Program-made: the position numbers and the translations under genes | Notes under the pieces: generated by a model | The model's database searches: none | What the model was told of the DNA's origin: nothing | What the model saw: only the letters and a program-made list of their open reading frames with translations | Origin: Haemonchus contortus | Lineage: Eukaryota > Nematoda > Chromadorea > Rhabditida > Trichostrongylidae | Length of the DNA stretch: 64,000 nt | Assembly (NCBI GenBank): GCA_000469685.2 | Contig: LS997563.1 | Location: forward strand, 45,124,651-45,188,650 | Reading direction: 5' to 3' | Shown: positions 23,334-34,900 of the stretch, piece after piece | Numbering within the stretch: position 1 is the stretch's first letter | Layout of the letters: each line of letters starts with the position of its first letter

Positions 23334-23448
23334 TGCGTGCGTCCAACCGACGGCGGCGCTAGCCACTTGTTGACGACATTGGCACGCGATCTATCTGCGT
23401 CCAGCGTTGTCACCACATAGCCAGCAGCACCACGCGGTTGGACGCACA
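23334..23448. mobile_element. partial family D MITE interior
   Basis: GACGGCGGCGCTAGCCACTT followed by GTTGACGACATTGGC, then GTCCAGCGTTGTCA, matches the interior of the element at 48402-48609. The termini are not evident. It lies directly next to copy 1. Confidence 0.55.
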
Positions 23449-23469
23449 AATGGAGCCGAGCGAGATTTC

Positions 23470-24813
23470 AAATATTCACAGACCTGGCGTCCTTAGCCGC
23501 CTTGGCTGTTCGCACCTGGATTAGATCTTTCGCATTTGGGAATCTTAGTGGGCACGCGCCATATGTTGAGGACCTAAAAAATTTCGCGGCATGTCCCAAG
23601 TTTTTCGCTTTTCCCGCTCGGCCGTTGTGATAGCCTATTTCCTCGTTGTGCGTGGGAGGTACCTTCGTTCATTGCAGTCGGTACCCACACATGAGCCAAA
23701 CTTTCAGACAATGTTGGAAGCGATGAAATTCAGAAATCGGTCAGCTGGTATTGAAGTAGTTGAACCAATATGTTCAGGTGAGTTTCGGTGATATGTTGGA
23801 TTGTCAGTAGAATTCGTGGAGTTAGCGTAGTTGTAATACATATTCCATAAGCTGTGCAGAATCGTCGCATTAGTGAATCGCTTGAGGTGTTTCTTCTGAA
23901 AGTACTGATTGCTAAAAATTTTGTAAGCACATCAGTTGGTCCTAACATATGGCCCCTATTCATGAGCTTTGCCACACTGCAGATTTTAATTTATCCTATC
24001 GCTGAAATTATTTACTTAAGGCGACATCGGATATTCGATTCGATGGGAATCTGCTGATTTGTTTGTTCTTTTGCGGTACACTCATTGATTTGGATGAAGA
24101 TATTTACGCAGTGCCGAAACTAAGGTATTTCTTCAATTTCGTACGTCTTTCATAGAGTGCATCACATCGGATTGGTTCTACCACAGTTTGTTGTATAGTT
24201 AAGCAATCAAGAATGTGTGCACTTTTTAGCAATTTTCTGTTTCTTCTCTGTAATGCTTGACTTTTCTGCAATTCAAAGTTTCCTGTCGTTGATCACATAT
24301 AAGTAACATGCGTATTAGACCTGCGTCAAATGTAGGTGCACTGCAGTGTGAATTTGCTTCTCTGTGGTTATCCTCCGTGTCTCGAGATGGTGTAAAGTGT
24401 GGCGGCAGCCAGTTGAGGCTCTACACCGCTCGAACGCCATAACAATTTTGACTCCTTTTTCTTTCCGAAGTACTCTTGCGTCAATGACTCGATTCCATAG
24501 CATAACAGATGCTAGTCTCTTCGAGATTTTGACTGATTCCATTCTCTTTCTTCTGCTCCTTTTGTAATTGAAGATATTTTTAGAAGAATTTCTGAAAAAA
24601 AGCAAGAGAATCGAGAAAACTTTCATCATTGCGAAAGTGTTCTCCCTCCGAGAAGTGCTTTAGTTGGCTATGAAAGTGCGCAACAACTGACTTTTAACGA
24701 TCCCAGAATCTCCTTCACCCATTTTTGCGTAGTAATACTGGACAATAATGCCCGAAGGCCCACACCGCAAGCCTTTCTTCAGTCCTTCCTATCCCGGCTT
24801 CTAAATTTGGTTT
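23470..24813. other. no supportable gene
   Basis: Open stretches at 23,591-23,777 and 23,854-24,057 encode hydrophobic peptides (the second includes LFMSFATLQILIYPIAEI), reminiscent of nematode seven-helix receptors. A gtgagt donor and a tgtgcag acceptor do not join them in frame, so they may be a pseudogene. Confidence 0.3.
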
Positions 24814-25395
24814 CATTAGTGGGTACTATTCCACTATTACAACCCCAAAAACTCAAAATTTTAATTTTCGATGAAACTTCGCCTATAGGGGTAATCCGAT
24901 GCCCTGATAACGGATATGACCTTCATTTTTGGCGCTGGCGCCATTTGGCGCCAAATTGGCGCCAAGGGTGTTTTCACCAAATTTGCTGGAAACTTGCGTT
25001 TAGGGGTTATTTGAGGTCCTGACAACGAATATAACATCCATTTCTGTGTCCTCAAGCAACGAATAAAACTTTTATTGAGCTTTTATCGTCTCCCCCACAA
25101 CCTGTATGCCTTGTCGTCGCGCCAAATAGCCTCATCGCGTAAAATCGATGTTATATTCGTCATCAGAACCTCAAATAACCCCTAAACGCAAGTTTTCAGC
25201 AAATTTGGTGAAAACACCCTTGGCGCCAAATTGGCGCCGATTGGCGCCAAATGGCGCCAGCGCGAAAAGTGAAGGCCATATTCGTTGCCAGGGCATCGAA
25301 TTACCCCTATAGGCAAAGTTTAAATTGAATTTAAACATCGAAAATTAAAATTTTGAGTTTTTGGGGTTGTAATAGTGGAATAGTACCCATTAGTG
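24814..25395. mobile_element. foldback transposable element (566 bp) with 8-bp target duplication and E2F-like sites
   Basis: Interior 24822-25387 is flanked by CATTAGTG on both sides (24814-24821, 25388-25395). The two halves are long inverted repeats of about 220 bp with a central loop of roughly 110 bp. Termini are GGTACTATTCCAC and its complement. Within the arms lie clustered GGCGCC units, including a perfect TTTGGCGCCAAA at 24944-24955, further GCGCCAAA at 25223 and 25244, and GCGCGAAAA at 25260. It has no coding capacity. An 8-bp duplication points to a hAT- or Merlin-like transposase in trans. Confidence 0.85.
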
Positions 25396-27710
25396 TACTG
25401 ACCCACGTTTTTTTTTACAAACTTGAATGCGCCATACGGATCGCTACAGAACCGAAAAGAAAAATATTCTGATTGAAGTAGTACCTCGAGGCCCTTTTGT
25501 TAGCGAAAGTATGTAAACAAGGGTAATCCATAAGGACATTTTCCTCAGTGTTTGCTGACTACTTGAACGAACGCATTCACATCTTACTTGATTTTTTCTC
25601 CACGAGTTATAGATATTTCTGTAAATAGTCGAAAAATATATTATCAGATTATTTCTCACTAAATTTTCGATCAGTTCGGTAACGTTATACTTTGTGACAT
25701 CTCGAAAAGTTGTCGCAGAGCCTTTTTGTATCATTTACTGCTCACAATTTCGACACAGGTATTGAGGTAATATTGGTGGGAAGTGCTGCTTGAATTTTTT
25801 TTTTTGTAATGAAGAGCTCTTACCGACTCCTATCGATATGCCTTAACCATTTTCTTCTTTCGACTAATCCCTACTATTCAACCCACTTTTCGGCCTACGA
25901 AACCGGTCCTACAGAATGAGCGTAATGCATGCTCATTTTGATGATCATACTTTTTATGTAATGGGATAATGTACCAGACTTACGTATACGGGGACCAGAT
26001 GCTTCATCTGAATATGTATGGTGTAATCTCATAATTTTGCTAACCGTCTTCAAATTATTTCTCTAATTGGAGCGTCGAACTGGGTCCTGTTGGGAGGTAT
26101 GGAATTCAACGCACCCAATGGATATGTGGGGTTTCCCGCCTGAGTTATTGATCTAGTTCATAAAATGTCTGCTGTGATTTTTTAAATAACCTTTACTTGA
26201 ACTAGATTGTCGTTGAGTCAATAGCAGCTGACGCATTGTGACATCCTGTCAAATACTTTTCAGTAGTGCCACCCTCGTAATTAGTTTCAAACTCTGACAG
26301 TACATGTGTCTCTCTTTAATTTATTTGGGTTGTACTATACTCAGTTTTTTATTCCGAAACCTGGTTTTCAAAGCAGCAAAAGGGACATGTGTTCGTTATT
26401 TTTTTCAGGTTTCATTTTGACCACTTGTAGTCATCTGTTTTGTTTTTTCCCCTCACTACCCCTACTTGTTTTTGCTTGTTTTTAGTAAATTTTGCTCACA
26501 GAATAAATGTTACCGTAATCCCCATTGTTTACCGTAATTTCACACTATCATATCTTTTATATTATCATGTTTTTTTTTGATTTGCCCCACGCGTTCGCAG
26601 TTGATTTGAAAGCACATCATAGGAAAGCGTATAGACTGTTAAGTGAAAGTAAACCTAGCCCAGAAAGGTGGGCAAGTTTTGTCAACTGTGCTACTTGAAT
26701 GTAACTAATTTATCCGTCATTATGTACTCGAGGTGCTCAAAACCAGCAAAAAAGTTAAACGTTGGCATAATTAACGAATATTTTTGGAATAGTTTCAATC
26801 GGTTTATACGACCCAGCATGGGGATCCCATTTTTTTCATTGAAAGGCACAATTTCGTTCAAACGCTCATGTACGAAAGTGATTCGTGTTCTTCTAAACTT
26901 TGTAGTCTCGTGATGATTTCCTAAAGTAGCTTAATTAAGATGGACGTCTCTGACTTTTTCTGCCATGAAAATCTGCTTTTGCAAGCCGGCTGGCAACTGT
27001 TATCTGCGTAGGTTGTAGCGCTCAGCCAGCCTCTCCAGCACTCTTGATTGATTCATGTTCTCATTCCTTACTTTTTCGTAGCTCCACTCTTTACTTTCGC
27101 CAAACAAGTGGTCTAAGCTGGAGGGTGGCACAGTGTTTCCCTCGTTGTTGTAATTCTCACACACGCGTTTAATAATGGAGTCGTTTCGCCTTCTATATTT
27201 AGTAAACGCGGTCTGACTTTTTTTCAAGTTTATGATGAAACAAGTATATAACTAGTAACAACTCAAGCATCCATGGCTCAATGTTTGTTTAATGCGAAAA
27301 CAAACAAGATATAAGATTGGTATCAGTTGCTAACTGGTTCGTAGAGTAGTCAGATGCGAGTAAGGATGGGGTCGTATTCCGTTTAGAGTGGTTCCTTGTG
27401 GCATTGGTAATTCTGTCTGAGCGTCCCAATCATGCAATTTAAACGCATTGACGGCAGGAAGTGCGCAGCTCTCTTCTGGCCCCTATCTCGACCTTTTGCA
27501 CCCTTTGAGACTTTCTTAAATTCGAAATGCTAACATTCAAAGACGTACTAAAAGGTGACTTTAATGTTTTGATTATTATTTGTGGCTAACTCAGGTTTCA
27601 GACCACCTCGATGTATTGTATTCCCAGTTTTTCTTGCTATTTTTTTAGCTTTCATACTCACACCCTGAATTCTTTTATCTTAATAGTTACTGATAAGTAC
27701 TTCAGGTAAA
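25396..27710. other. intergenic stretch, one unexplained minus-strand frame
   Basis: A minus-strand frame at 27,227-27,000 (75 codons, no ATG at its head, TAA end) reads like part of a charged globular protein (KYRRRNDSIIKRVCENYN; RVLERLAERYNLRR). It could be a terminal exon or a gene fragment; no upstream exon is evident. A strong acceptor (tacttcag) ends at 27,705, five bases before the start of TRIC paralogue 2, and may be a spliced-leader site. Confidence 0.35.
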
Positions 27711-30700
27711 ATGTTAGAGGGGTTGCAAATGGATCAAGAAATCTTGTTGGATGCAGGGGCACAGCTGCACCGATTGAAGATGTTTCCATACTTCGACATT
27801 GCCCACTACATTCTTGTAAGTGCAGATTACAAGCATTCCCTTTTATTTTATCTGTAGCTGGACGAATTTTTCTACCAGTAACATTTTGATTTTACTTTTA
27901 CGATTTTACAATTTTCTTTTTGATCTCCATTTTTTGATGTTCAAGTCGATATCTAAATTTTAAAATTTTCCCCCTACCATTAGCTTATAAGCAACTAAGA
28001 TAGTTAGGTGAAAACTCTCCACGGAGATTTTTGCAGATGATTTGTGAGGTGCGTGACGATCTTGCCTCTTCTGCTAGTCTCTTCTCTCGTAAACATCCAC
28101 TATCGTGTTGGTTATCTTCAATGTTGATGTGCTTTGCTGATTCCTTTCTGGCTAATTTCTTACTCGGTGAACCTGTGATTGCTCCATTCAAGCGACATGA
28201 TGACATTCTTTTGGTGAGACACTTTTTCCATACTCTTCTCTTACCTATAAGTTTTTTTTCCTTAGGCGACAATTGTGTGGTATTTGGTCTTCTATGCACC
28301 GTTTGATGGAATCTACAAACTCTCTAAAATAATGCCCATCAAATGTGTGTTATCAGTGATGAAAGAGGTGAAACGTGCTTTCAAGGTGAGTTGCTTGTCA
28401 AATACTTCTTCAGAGTTGAATCAGATTATACGTTTCGTTTTAAATAAAAATAAACTGCTAGTTGTGAGAGCTGCCTAAGATCAAGTCAAAAATTATGTAC
28501 GTGATCAATCTAGGTGATGAACGGTGATAAATGACGAAGTGGATAGGAGAAGGGAGTCGTACTAAAAATTGTATAGATGCCCAGACCCTACTATCCATAA
28601 CTTTTTGTTGGTCTTCACCAATTGATTAGGTTTAGAGTTTTATTGTGTAGAAACTGTAGCATTTGGAGAGATTGCCAATAGTTTTTCTGGAGCGAACGCC
28701 AAGTATTTAATACAACAGGAGGAGAAAATTAGAATCTTAAGAACTGTTCTAGCTAGCATGGGTTGTCGATCGATGCCGAAGTTCTTGGCTCTTGTCCACT
28801 GTCTGCCGCGAAGTATAAAGGCGGCCGTTTGTTGGTCATTAGCCACTTGTCGCTACGGCTACGGTCGACTTGCTTTGTCGGAGTTGACCGTAGCCGGAGC
28901 CCGTGTAAGCTTCAACAGGGTCTTACTTCGCATTATCATGCTCTCTCAAGGGGCCATCGGGAAGCATGGCAGAAGTCGCGAAGACGGAATGGGATATTAG
29001 TCGCAGGAAAAGGCAGTGACAAGGAAAGGGTCAAGAGGTACTGTTGATGATGGTGGCAACAACCACAGACGTAGTTAAAAGACTGATGGTTATGCCAATG
29101 AAGACGCCAAATTGGCTTCGCCTCGTAGCACTTCCAATCGCTCCTTGACGAACTGCGGATTTTCTGGCGCATCGAGCATTCCACGATCGACTCTCAACAC
29201 ACATCCTATTGAGCATCCTATGAAGTCAAATAATGGATACCACACCCTCCTGTCTTCTAACGCATCAGTTAAGCGCTCATCTAATAGGAGGAGGACGTCT
29301 GTTTCTGTAAATTTTTCCAGAATGACTTCAATCTGATGTAGACAGTAGAGCAGTTTGGACTCCCACCTGACACCCGTAGCTATTACAGTGATCAGCCAAT
29401 GTTGATAATGTTTCATACCTTCCCACAAAAGTCAACAAATAATCAAAAAGAAGTCAGTGCTATTTATAATGCTAATACGAAGTCTTAAATTGACGTGATT
29501 TGAATGGAAATTTTTCTGGAATTTTTTTAATTTTAACTGTAACGTGACGCCCTCCACGAGCTTCATTCATTAGACATAAAGTGATATTATTTCTTGTTGT
29601 ACAGATAATTCATGGTTTACAAAGGAAAAAATATTCGTAAGGCGATATTAATAATAGTTCTCTGCAATATTCTGAAGCTGGGTTGTAAACTCATAAAATG
29701 CTCATCGTAATAGGTGACTCATGGAGTATCTCATGCCGCGAAGCTATATCCGAACTCATATATCGTGCAAGTACTAGTGGGTACGGCGAAGGGTGCTGGA
29801 TCAGGAATTCTTAGAACGATCGAACAGGTTAGTTCTTTTACTTGCCTTCGTCGACTTCATCAATTGCTTAATTACTTTTCAGTTGATACGTGGTGTGTGG
29901 CTGCCTAATCATAACGAAGCGCTTCGTCCGTCATTCGCGACGAAGGCCTGCCTTCTTGCCTCGATCATATTTGTTTTGGAGAAAAGCAGTGTATATATTA
30001 CAGCACCCCATGATCTGGTCTACTTGGTAAATTCACTTTAAGCATCAGCTACGTTCATTGAGTAGATTGAAATCGAAAAAAAGTTCTCTTCCATAATCAT
30101 TTTCGGTTGCAAATACGTTGACAGTTGTTTATCACTGATTGGTATTTCTTCGAAAGTTGTAAGTATTTAGGGTGTGGTCGGCTTCCTGGTGTACTTCAAA
30201 CTTTCTGCTCTTTTCCTTAATGTCACGGATCCATTTGCACCGATTGAAAACTTGTTCTGTGCAGTCTTTATGGGAGGCATTTGGGACGCACTGTCAAGGT
30301 ATTTTCCATTACCTCAATTCAAACAAAGTTCGTTGTTGCAACTAGGAAACTGACGACAGTTAGCGACTGCGTAGAGGTACAAATTTCTTCATTTAATTTC
30401 GTGCTTGAGGTAGAAGGTCATCTATTTATATCCGATAAAATGCATTAGATTATAAGGAGGAGAGTCAGACTATTACAAATTATCCAAATGTAGTTTTATA
30501 TTGTGCGTCGCACTTTCGGTTTTTGGAAAACACCTAGGGGCTAAATTTCACCGTTGCAAACAGTTGCGTGACAATCCCTATTTCAACTAGATCACCCTAG
30601 CTGGAGTCGCTTTCTACACCTCGGCATCTTGTAGATTGTTTACGAAAATCTATGAGATATGCTCCTTTCATTTCTTATAAAGTGATCAAAATTCTTTGTT

Positions 30701-31427
30701 TGTACTCCGTCCTGTTCAATCCTTTTAACTTAAGCATGACAGCATTTTTTTGGGACGATATTTGAATTACTGCCTGAAATTATTTTGAAGAACAAGATGC
30801 GCTCATTGCTGATAGGTTTCTCTGTAGTGTGTTATAGGCCTAAACTGATCTGACGCTTTTCATATTGAGTGGTTCATTTTTGGAATATTCGCTTAATAAA
30901 ACTTTACATTTTAGTTCCCCTAGGCCACAGCTATACAGTGATCATTTACAAAGAATCTCGAAGTTTCGGCATGTCTTATGCAAGATTCGTCTCGTGGCCC
31001 CTTTCAATCGCCTTACTGCTCTTTTAATTACTACTGCTTTTTCAGCAAAACACTAGGAATTAAAAGCTGTACATTCTCTGTTTCTCATATTCCTTTTTTC
31101 TCTTTTTTTCTTTCTTTTTCCATTCTCAACCTTTGCAAATTTCATGACTAGGGTTTTTGATTATGAAGCAGTTGTTCAGTTTACGTAATTTTTTTGAAGA
31201 TAAAGGATATCATAAGGGTAAACAACTTGGATGTGTTTATGAAGAAATGGAGAAGGAATTGCACGCAAGTGCACTTTAAGGATGGCCGTGGCCGTGGCAG
31301 CTGCCATTCCATGTTCTTATAACAACTTTTTATTTGTAGAGCGCTGGCTGCAGCTCGCGAACGACGTGCGGCTGGACATGCAACTGAGAACGGAACTATT
31401 TCGAGTGGTGAGAAGAAGGACCAATGA
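27711..31427 (+). CDS. TRIC-type cation channel, paralogue 2 (291 aa, 7 exons)
   Basis: Exons: 27711-27815, 28037-28213, 28266-28385, 29714-29827, 29883-30026, 30171-30298, 31340-31427. The internal exons have exactly the lengths of paralogue 1 (177, 120, 114, 144, 128), so the pair arose by tandem duplication. Motifs: FPYFDIAHYIL, SCWLSSMLMCFADSFLANF, LLGEPVIAPFKRHDDI, IVWYLVFYAPFDGIYK, SVMKEVKRAFK (KEV), GVSHAAKLYPNSYIVQVLVG, AKGAGSGILRTIEQ, ITAPHDLVYL, NLFCAVFMGGIWDAL. The FAGG glycines of copy 1 are ADS here, a change at a position usually Gly-rich. The C-terminal tail is different and short (ALAAARERRAAGHATENG). A poly(A) signal at 31,796 is followed closely by toe-1 on the same strand, an operon-like layout. 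Confidence 0.93.
29090..29416 (-). CDS. 108-codon ORF inside a TRIC intron, unknown
   Basis: This ATG-started minus-strand frame lies wholly inside the third intron of TRIC paralogue 2. Its composition is protein-like: KLLYCLHQIEVILEKF, TDVLLLLDERLTDALEDRR, VWYPLFDFIGCSIGCVL, PENPQFVKERLEVLRGEANL. I do not recognise a family. The flanking 28,740-29,050 is GC-rich with open frames on both strands, so the whole block may be a retroposed or transposon-derived insertion. It could also be chance. Confidence 0.3.
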   Translation of the reverse strand: MKHYQHWLITVIATGVRWESKLLYCLHQIEVILEKFTETDVLLLLDERLTDALEDRRVWYPLFDFIGCSIGCVLRVDRGMLDAPENPQFVKERLEVLRGEANLASSLA

Positions 31428-31795
31428 ACTTTCACCGTATGTTTGGAACACCTGTAAAAGTATTGCCAGTAAAGTGACTCTGCATATGCGACTATGGTTC
31501 TTGAAAACGAGAGCTTCTTAAGTTTTACTTTTATGTAACAATTCCCGATTTTCTTGATCCAATCAACGATGAACTGCCACTGTTGACGCTCAGACAGAAG
31601 TCATTGACTAAATCGGATGCTCAAAATTGCAATATCCTAAAAGTGCTAATGAAGTTTTCACGAGTATTTTATGTAGTATACTTCACGTTTTTGTTTTAAT
31701 TTTAAGTCAAGTCAATGACTAACGTGGTCTAGTCGTTGCGCTTTAGCTTCCCAAGCACTGTATTGTTTTGATGAATCTCCGAATCGTGGTTTTGA

Positions 31796-31801
31796 AATAA
31801 A
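31796..31801 (+). terminator. poly(A) signal of TRIC paralogue 2
   Basis: AATAAA 369 bp after the stop, and 106 bp before the acceptor that precedes toe-1. Confidence 0.6.
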
Positions 31802-31900
31802 TATGGAACGTCTGAGCTTCGGTTGCTTTGATTGCATGTTGCGTGTTGTGCGTACACTACTACTTGTTGATCAAAATCTGGATGTCTAACCAAATAATAT

Positions 31901-31907
31901 CTTACAG
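31901..31907 (+). promoter_or_regulatory. candidate trans-splice acceptor of toe-1
   Basis: The motif cttacag follows the upstream poly(A) signal by about 105 bp and precedes the toe-1 start by 55 bp, matching intercistronic spacing in nematode operons. A 10-codon upstream frame begins at 31,920. Confidence 0.5.
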
Positions 31908-31962
31908 CAAGTTACACACATGTTCAGCATTGCTATATTGTTTTGTCATTGATAATCAAGTA

Positions 31963-34900
31963 ATGGTAAGCTGTGAACAATCCAGACAAATGAACAAGCT
32001 GTCAGCAGCCAGGCTGGATCAAATCCAGGTCGGTAATGATCATCTCTTCCTATAAATTAGCTTTGAGGACCAGACGTTGACGAACTTATGGATGGGTTTT
32101 GATTATTATGATTGAGTAATGTGGCTAGTGGATACTCCAGTGTAGTAGTAAATGAAGGGTAAGGAATTGGACGATATTAGTGAGGCTTCGTGAGAACATT
32201 CTTCTCGTTCGAATCGTTCAAGTCCGCAATCCTTCACTCATTGCTCATGATAACCGTACTCTGCACAATGAGTTCCCCACCGAAGTTTTGACCGCTCTAA
32301 TTTTCTGACGAGAAACACTTCTTTAAATGAGACTCACTGTTCAAGTAACGGTCATTAGGTAGTAAACTAGCACGCGTTTATGGTATTGATCCGGAATTTG
32401 CCTCAGTGTAGAACGTACATCTGTGTTCCCGTGAATCCTTTTTTACGAGCTTCAAACCTACAAATTTAGGTAATTGAAATTTGTCGAACAAATTTCGACC
32501 AAATCTGGCCTTATCTACTGGTGTCGCTTAAACAGGCGGATTTCATAGCAGTAGACTTGGTATGTTCCTATACTTCTTTACGCTGAACATTCGTTGACCA
32601 TACACTTGACTCAAACAGGAACTATCTGGGTTGGGATCGCGCGAGGCAAGTTGGGCTAAGAACGTAGGTGACCGATATACAGCACTGAAAGAAGCAGCAA
32701 AAACAAGGTGAGGTAGTAATAGCCTTTGAAGTTCCACATAAAAATGTTAGTTTGTGATTGCAAATGGTTTCTCAGTGAGCATTTCTAGAGGTGTTCTATC
32801 ACTTGGATTAGCGTTTTTCAAGAAAACAGGACAAAAGGAATCGAAAAGGCAGCTGAAATTCTCATGTCAAGTAAGCTGGTTGAGAAATAATTTACCAATC
32901 TATAGTTTTTGTGTTGGTTCATAAGTTCACCGGACGAGTCGTACTGTAGGCCTGTCACTGAAAGAATGGGCGAGTAGTAAGGGACGAAACTGGTACCATA
33001 AAATTGGTTATGATAATGTACAACCAATCTTTTCAAGCTCCATAAAGCTTCTTGGCACTATTTACCCTTTACTGCTCCACTTTGACGAGAATGGGCTGGA
33101 TTTTTATCGAATTTTTTTCAAGAAGATGAAACCGACTAGAAACTTGCCTTGAGGGGTAATTTGACCCGTAGAACACGAATATAGCATTCATTCTTCATGA
33201 AAGTGCCTGGCGCCCCGCTACACTAAGTTATCAGCAAGATTGGCGACTCAGCTTCATTTAGCGCCGACGCCTGTGGCGCGAGCGTAGGCCCTTTCATGAA
33301 AAATGGATGCGATATTCATGTTCTACGGGTCAAATTACCCCTCTAGGCAAGTTTCTAGTCGGTTTCATCTTCTTGAAAAAAAAAATTCGATAGAAATCCA
33401 TCCCATCCTCGTCAAAGTGGGGCAGTAAAGGGTGAATAGTGCCAGCTTCTTTATAGAAAACGAACGGAGTGATGAAAATAGAAGTGGGAAGCGTATGATA
33501 GTATACCAATTCAGTTTAAAGTATTTGCCCATACATAGGACATGCCCGCCTACAGTATGGACAACAGTGGAATAGCTACTGGTAACACCATCCTATATCT
33601 TTCTGGATGATGTGAAGTAAGTGGCTAGGTTTGTTGCCTCAAGTGATTTTACTTCAGGTATTCAATATTCTTTCACTTTGTTCTGAGCCATTTACTGTAG
33701 AACCAGAAGCACTGGAATTTCTTGGGAAGCATTCGTTCGATTTCAATCGATGGATCGACATTGGTGTTCGGTATTATCCAAGCACAGTATCCAAGGTAAG
33801 CGATAAATACATGTACTAAAACTCATATTCATTCTGCCTCTTCGAAATGGTCGTCCTCCCTCTACCTTATCATCTCTACCTTTTTTCTTATACGCCTTCA
33901 ACTAAGGTACTTCGAAGTTGAATTTGACTCGACTTCGAGAATTCCCCTGTGGAACATACCTGCCTATAACATTTTCACATTTATGAGAAAGCTGGTTTTA
34001 GGCATGTCGTCTTCGATCACTCATGAAAGAGTTGCTATCTCGTGGGACTACCATGATTCTTCACAATGGTTTAGTGGACTTAGTCTTCCTGTATCACCAT
34101 TTCTATTCTCCATTACCAGAAAGGTGACTTCTTGCTAATTCAGAGAGTTTATTAATAAGGCGATCATAACTAATCTTCAGTTATGGAGAGTTCTGTAATG
34201 CACTTGCTGATCTCTTTCCACCGGAGTCACCGGTTTGCGATACAAAATTTTTAGCCGAGTATCAGACCCGGATGACCGCATCATTTCTGGAATATGTGTT
34301 TCGAAAATGGTGAGTAGCCATAGCGTGTATAATACAACGATTAGTGTGAACTGTGTTCGATTATGAAGTTTGAAGGTCCAGAAATTCTTGAAGGTTAAGT
34401 CTATAATCTCGTACAAGGACGAATTTGGTGTGGAAGTTCCTATCCTCTTAGGTGTAAATGGGCTGAGAGCTTATAAACAGAATCTGGATACAATGTGCTG
34501 CCCAGTGTGGCTTTCATTGACACGAGAAACTCGATCTCTCGATAGCGATTTTCTTTTTGTTACTGTACTAAATAAGTGAAGCTCACAGCAACAAGCATTA
34601 TAGTCAAGGCGATAACGTGCGCGAATCCCTAGAGCTACGCTGGCACCTTAAAATCATCTTCGATGACACGGCTTCTATGATGGCGCCACTCCGCGAAGCG
34701 TGTGAAACCGTAGACTGTCGACTTCCAATGGATTTTCCAAATCATCCCCTACCTTACGACCTACCAGAAAAAGTCTGTGAACAATTTTCGGTGAGTGAAT
34801 CATCTTCGATAATTCGATCTATACCTATCCATTCCGCTTACTGTGGAGTCAACATTAAAATAATTGATGGGAATCTTTTTAGAGCCATGGATTCTGTCGC

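Noticed and set aside
23591..24057. Hydrophobic two-exon candidate resembling a nematode chemoreceptor
   Set aside because: The visible donor and acceptor do not keep frame and no family motif is certain.
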